NCBI GenBank assembly: GCA_934102215.1
Contig: CAKOSH010000007.1
Coordinates: forward strand, 34,732-98,731
From: an uncultured Bacilli bacterium
GTDB taxonomy: Bacteria > Bacillota_I > Bacilli_A > RF39 > UBA660
Length of the DNA: 64,000 nt
Direction: 5' to 3'
Below, piece after piece: positions 61,232 through 64,000 of this stretch. The translations under genes and the position numbers were made by a program. How positions within the stretch are numbered: the stretch's first letter is position 1; the number at the start of each line of letters is the position of its first letter. The notes beneath the pieces are model-generated. The model had not been told where the DNA came from, did no database searches, and saw only the letters and a program-made list of their open reading frames with translations.

Positions 61232-61256
61232 CAGTTCAGAAAGGAGAATTGTATTT

Positions 61257-61598
61257 ATGAATTATTTATCAACAAATATTAAGTTTTTAAGGCAAGAAAG
61301 AAAATTAACACAGGAAGACATTGCAAAAATAGTAGATAAATCAAGAGTCTTAGTAAGTCAATGGGAATCTGACGATAGAGAAATTACAACTGAAGATATA
61401 ATTAAATTATCAGATTACTTTAATGTTCCAATGGACGCACTTATTGGAAAAGATTTACGAATAGAATTTCCAAAAGATGATTTAGAAATACTATTTGATA
61501 AACATAAAAACATTTTAACTGACGGAGATAAAGAAACTATTAAGTTCATTATAGAAAAAAGAAAACGAGAAATAGATAAGGAACTTGATGGAGAATAA
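61257..61598 (+). CDS. CI-like XRE repressor
   Basis: 113 aa from ATG 61257 with GGAGAATTG upstream (a longer in-frame extension would run through the operators). Helix-turn-helix KFLRQERKLTQEDIAKIVDK, RVLVSQWESDDREITTEDI. No peptidase domain, so inactivation must come from elsewhere, probably the ImmA-type protein encoded next. Helical C-terminal part (about 75-113) for dimerisation. Confidence 0.88.
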   Translation: MNYLSTNIKFLRQERKLTQEDIAKIVDKSRVLVSQWESDDREITTEDIIKLSDYFNVPMDALIGKDLRIEFPKDDLEILFDKHKNILTDGDKETIKFIIEKRKREIDKELDGE

Positions 61599-61661
61599 TT
61601 GACAATAAGTATGCTAGTATAGGTACTTAATATAAATATAAAGAATAAAGAGGTATTAAGT

Positions 61662-62003
61662 ATGATCATAGAATTATTAAAAGGGAACATGACTCAACAA
61701 GAGCTATTAAATTATTACAACGCTAACATCACTTATGTTAGTTTGAGTAAAGGTATAAATGGATTCGTTTTCAACCACAGAGGTATATACAATATAATTA
61801 TTAATTCTAACCTATCCTATTATAAAAAAAGAAAGTCAATACTACACGAACTTGCTCATATTGAACTTTCACATCTAGAACAAGATAAAACAATGCTAGA
61901 ATTTAATAGAAACGGTTTTGAAGATGAAGCTGATAATTATCTTAAATTTATAAGAGATAATTCAAGTAATAGAATTGTTAAGGAAAGTGAGGTGAAAAAT
62001 TAA
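61662..62003 (+). CDS. ImmA/IrrE-type metallopeptidase
   Basis: 113 aa. SILHELAHIELSHLE contains the HExxH zinc site, and GFEDEADNYLKFI supplies the downstream Glu. In ICEBs1 and many prophages such ImmA proteins cleave the adjacent XRE repressor after DNA damage or quorum signals. The gene order (repressor, then peptidase) matches. Short version: the N-terminal part usual in some ImmA proteins is reduced. AGAGGTATTAAGT precedes ATG. Confidence 0.88.
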   Translation: MIIELLKGNMTQQELLNYYNANITYVSLSKGINGFVFNHRGIYNIIINSNLSYYKKRKSILHELAHIELSHLEQDKTMLEFNRNGFEDEADNYLKFIRDNSSNRIVKESEVKN

Positions 62004-62578
62004 TGAAGTTTTGTAGTAATTGTGGAAGCAAATTAAAAGAAGTACAAGATGTTTGTTTAAAATGTGGAAAGAACTTAAATAATAATTCAGATAATGAGAA
62101 GAAAACAGCAAAAAAATTAGCAAGTATTATCAGCCTTATATTATTTATCATAGGTCTTTCATGCTTAATTTATATTATTATAAATATAGTTCAATACATA
62201 AATAAAGAAAATACAGATGAAAATATTGATTACAGTGAGTATATAAAATTAGACCCTCAAAAATTACATAGCGATTATATAGCAAATGAAATAGCAGCAG
62301 AAGACGAACACGAGGGAAAATATTACTACTTCATAGGTAAAATATATAAAGTTGAAGAGTTCTGGGGTGATACTTATTTAAAAATACAATATAAGGATAA
62401 AAGTAGTGAAAGTGATAAACTTATTGAATTAGACGCATATTTTGACGATGGAGACGTTTTAAAATCAGTAAAGAAAGATGATACAGTTACTGTTTATTGT
62501 AAATTTAATGGAAGAAGTATCGAAGATTTTATGGGAGTAATTACAACATACTCATTTAAAAAATGTAAATTCAAATAA
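62003..62578 (+). CDS. Zinc-ribbon membrane protein with OB-fold-like domain
   Basis: 191 aa. N-terminal zinc ribbon CSNCGSKLKEVQDVCLKCGK, one membrane segment (IISLILFIIGLSCLIYIIIN), then an extracytoplasmic domain (EIAAEDEHEGKYYYFIGKIY, DTVTVYCKFNG) resembling the tRNA_anti-like/OB fold. Starts in a TAATG overlap with the ImmA gene. Such cargo is common near prophage integrases; lysogenic-conversion or exclusion roles are possible but not shown. Confidence 0.7.
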   Translation: MKFCSNCGSKLKEVQDVCLKCGKNLNNNSDNEKKTAKKLASIISLILFIIGLSCLIYIIINIVQYINKENTDENIDYSEYIKLDPQKLHSDYIANEIAAEDEHEGKYYYFIGKIYKVEEFWGDTYLKIQYKDKSSESDKLIELDAYFDDGDVLKSVKKDDTVTVYCKFNGRSIEDFMGVITTYSFKKCKFK

Positions 62579-62724
62579 AAAATAGCACCTGCGCCAACAG
62601 GTACTAAAAATTAGAAAAACTTTAAATATCAATATCCACGCTAATAGAGTTGAGTTTTTTAAATGTTTTTCTATAGAAAATTATACTAAATTAATAGATT
62701 AAAATCAAGAAAGGGGAATAAAAA

Positions 62725-63852
62725 ATGAATAGAATATATGAAAAAACTAGATATTCAAATATATATAGGCATAGTAAAAATGGAAACTATGTAATAAGAC
62801 ATGATGATACTACGATATCTAAAATAAATAATCAAAAAATATATGACATCAAAGTTGCTAGAGATTATAAAGCAAAACTAGAATTGAATATTAAAAAAAT
62901 AGAACAGTCTACTAATTCTTATCTATTTAAAGATTTATGGAATGAATACATATATTATTGTAAGGAAATATCAAAACTGTCTTATAATACATTAAAAAAG
63001 AAAAATGTAATATACAATTGTTATTTAAAAGATTTAGAAAATTTTAGAATTGACAAAATGCTCAAAGAAAATATCATTGATTTTATGAATCAAGTTGTTG
63101 CTTCTGATAAAACAAAAAATGAAATATTAAAATTATTAAAAGCATTTGTAAATTGGTGTTATGAAGAAAAGAATTTGATTAACAAAAAGCCAACTTTAGG
63201 AATCAAAAGTATCAAAGTTCCAAAAGTAGAAATGAAATATTGGACGATTGAAGAATTTAAAAAATTTATGACTTATATTTCTAATCAAAAAGGTGATTTG
63301 GCATATCGTATAAAAATATTAGTATTAATTGAATTACATTTAGGCGATAGAATTGGAGAAACAAGGGCTTTAACTTGGAGTTCTATAAGCGAAGAACATT
63401 CTACTATTAGAATATCACACTCAATTAATTATAATAATAAATCTAAAGACTTTTTATCAAATACCAAAAACTACAATTCGGATAGAATTGTTGATGTTAG
63501 TAACTTGTTAATAAAGGAATTACTTAAATATAAACAATATCTTATACAGCAACAAATTAATATTAATGACATAATATTTTATAATTATAATACTAATAAG
63601 CCATATTCGGACTCAAGTTTAAGAAAACAATTTTATCGTTTTACAGAAGAATCAGGTGTTTCAAAAATTAGACTTCAAGATTTAAGACACACATATGTTG
63701 CTCTTATGATGAATGAAGGTTGGGAGTTGTATCACATAAGTAAAAGAATTGGCCATTCAAATTACTCTACTACTGTTAATAAATATGGTCATCTTGAAAA
63801 TAACTTGCGAAAGGAGGTAGCAAAAACTACTGATAAATATATTTCATGGTAA
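62725..63852 (+). CDS. int: Tyrosine integrase
   Basis: 375 aa. Arm-binding N-terminus (about 1-60), core-binding SAM-like domain (about 70-165), catalytic domain with R209 (LGDRIGETRALTW), R321-H322 (LQDLRHTYVAL), H344 (RIGHSNYS) and nucleophile Y354 (NKYGHL). The HxxR motif reads QDLR, so the first His is Gln318. It carries out integration at tRNA-Gly. Its final codons and stop lie inside the right arm-site repeat. AAAGGGG precedes ATG. Confidence 0.93.
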   Translation: MNRIYEKTRYSNIYRHSKNGNYVIRHDDTTISKINNQKIYDIKVARDYKAKLELNIKKIEQSTNSYLFKDLWNEYIYYCKEISKLSYNTLKKKNVIYNCYLKDLENFRIDKMLKENIIDFMNQVVASDKTKNEILKLLKAFVNWCYEEKNLINKKPTLGIKSIKVPKVEMKYWTIEEFKKFMTYISNQKGDLAYRIKILVLIELHLGDRIGETRALTWSSISEEHSTIRISHSINYNNKSKDFLSNTKNYNSDRIVDVSNLLIKELLKYKQYLIQQQININDIIFYNYNTNKPYSDSSLRKQFYRFTEESGVSKIRLQDLRHTYVALMMNEGWELYHISKRIGHSNYSTTVNKYGHLENNLRKEVAKTTDKYISW

Positions 63853-63864
63853 TTTTCGTGGTAA
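63846..63864. repeat. Right integrase arm-type site
   Basis: ATGGTAATTTT (63846-63856), the same 11-mer as at the left end, followed by the related GTGGTAA (63858-63864). It overlaps the last int codons (TCA TGG TAA). Confidence 0.7.
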
Positions 63865-63913
63865 AAAAATGATAAATCAAGTAATAATAAGGGGAAAATA
63901 AAAAACAACATTG

Positions 63914-63931
63914 CCCATCACCTGCTCCAAT
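63914..63931 (+). repeat. attR core
   Basis: Identical 18 bp to 26974-26991; marks the right prophage boundary. Confidence 0.95.
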
Positions 63932-63938
63932 TGAATAC

Positions 63939-63973
63939 AACTTACGAACCTATTATGGTGTCGTAAGTTTTTT
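63939..63973 (+). terminator. Displaced host tRNA-Gly terminator
   Basis: AACTTACGA/TCGTAAGTT stem with an inner ACC/GGT, followed by TTTT. It lies 8 bp beyond attR, the same place relative to the core as a tRNA terminator would be; here there is no tRNA in front of it. Confidence 0.75.
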
Positions 63974-64000
63974 AATGTCTAAAATATAACTCACTGTTAG

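Larger units (their letters stand above)
26974..63931. mobile_element. Integrated siphophage-type prophage, about 37 kb
   Basis: Bounded by an 18-bp direct repeat of the tRNA-Gly 3' end. Contains integrase, repressor/Cro switch, recombination and replication genes, packaging, capsid, long non-contractile tail genes with tape measure, and lysis genes in canonical order. I saw no disrupted structural gene. One integrase residue is atypical, so excision ability is uncertain. Confidence 0.95.

Noticed and set aside
61152..61256. N-terminal extension of the repressor
   Set aside because: The extension would be translated from the operator/promoter region and is hydrophobic by accident; the ATG at 61257 has a proper ribosome site.

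Overview
The window is strongly AT-rich (GC below about 30% by eye). It comes from a low-GC Bacillota chromosome read with the standard code: TGA is used as a stop and Trp is TGG. GerQ (spore coat) and Cse60 (sporulation protein) homologues, and the synteny gerQ - ung - (transporter) - rlmH - M23 peptidase - replicative helicase - rplI, point to an uncultured relative of spore-forming Bacilli rather than to a Mollicute. Species is not identifiable from the sequence alone.

Host part, 1-26,915. SbcC/SbcD with two unknown proteins; a small RNA candidate with its own promoter and terminator (7595-7685, minus); a kinase-like protein followed by an in-frame gene remnant; an Asn-rich membrane protein; an ABC-2 exporter and a PduL-type phosphotransacylase; a signal-peptidase-like protein lacking its nucleophile; GerQ; a housekeeping operon (rplI, dnaB, M23 peptidase, rlmH, AGCS transporter, ung); Cse60; YihY; a diguanylate cyclase with sensory domains; LigA. 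A tRNA-Gly(TCC) at 26916-26989 is the integration site.

Prophage, 26,974-63,931 (about 37 kb), bounded by an 18-bp direct repeat derived from the tRNA 3' end. The host tRNA terminator is now on the far side of the element, at 63939-63973, and the phage supplies a replacement terminator at the tRNA. Right end (plus strand): CI-like repressor, ImmA-type peptidase, zinc-ribbon/OB-fold membrane protein, tyrosine integrase. The remainder of the element reads on the minus strand: Cro, an excisionase-like protein, DnaD-type replication protein with iteron-like repeats, ERF + YqaJ recombination pair, NinB-like, SSB, many small early genes, a lipoprotein, a kinase-phosphatase-RNA ligase fusion, and an ArpU-like late regulator. 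Then follow a probable activator-dependent promoter, a roughly 460-nt non-coding segment rich in conserved-looking helices, two tRNAs, and the late genes (TerS/TerL, SPP1-type portal, minor capsid proteins, scaffold, HK97-type major capsid protein, connectors, tail tube, Gp15, tape measure, tail tip, fibres, holin, endolysin). A Panacea-type toxin-antitoxin pair and a small Cys-rich HNH-like gene lie next to attL.

The most interesting part is the RNA-centred block at 48,080-52,211. It holds a large structured RNA candidate resembling the ROOL/GOLLD situation (giant phage RNAs beside tRNAs); a tRNA-Ile with anticodon TAT; a tRNA with anticodon CAG, no long variable arm, and an initiator-like C1xA72 acceptor end; and a three-domain RNA end-healing and sealing enzyme. 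Independently, three late genes (39612, 37074, 34732) can only start at CTG codons placed behind good Shine-Dalgarno sequences. Whether the CAG tRNA serves these CTG starts is a testable hypothesis, not a conclusion.
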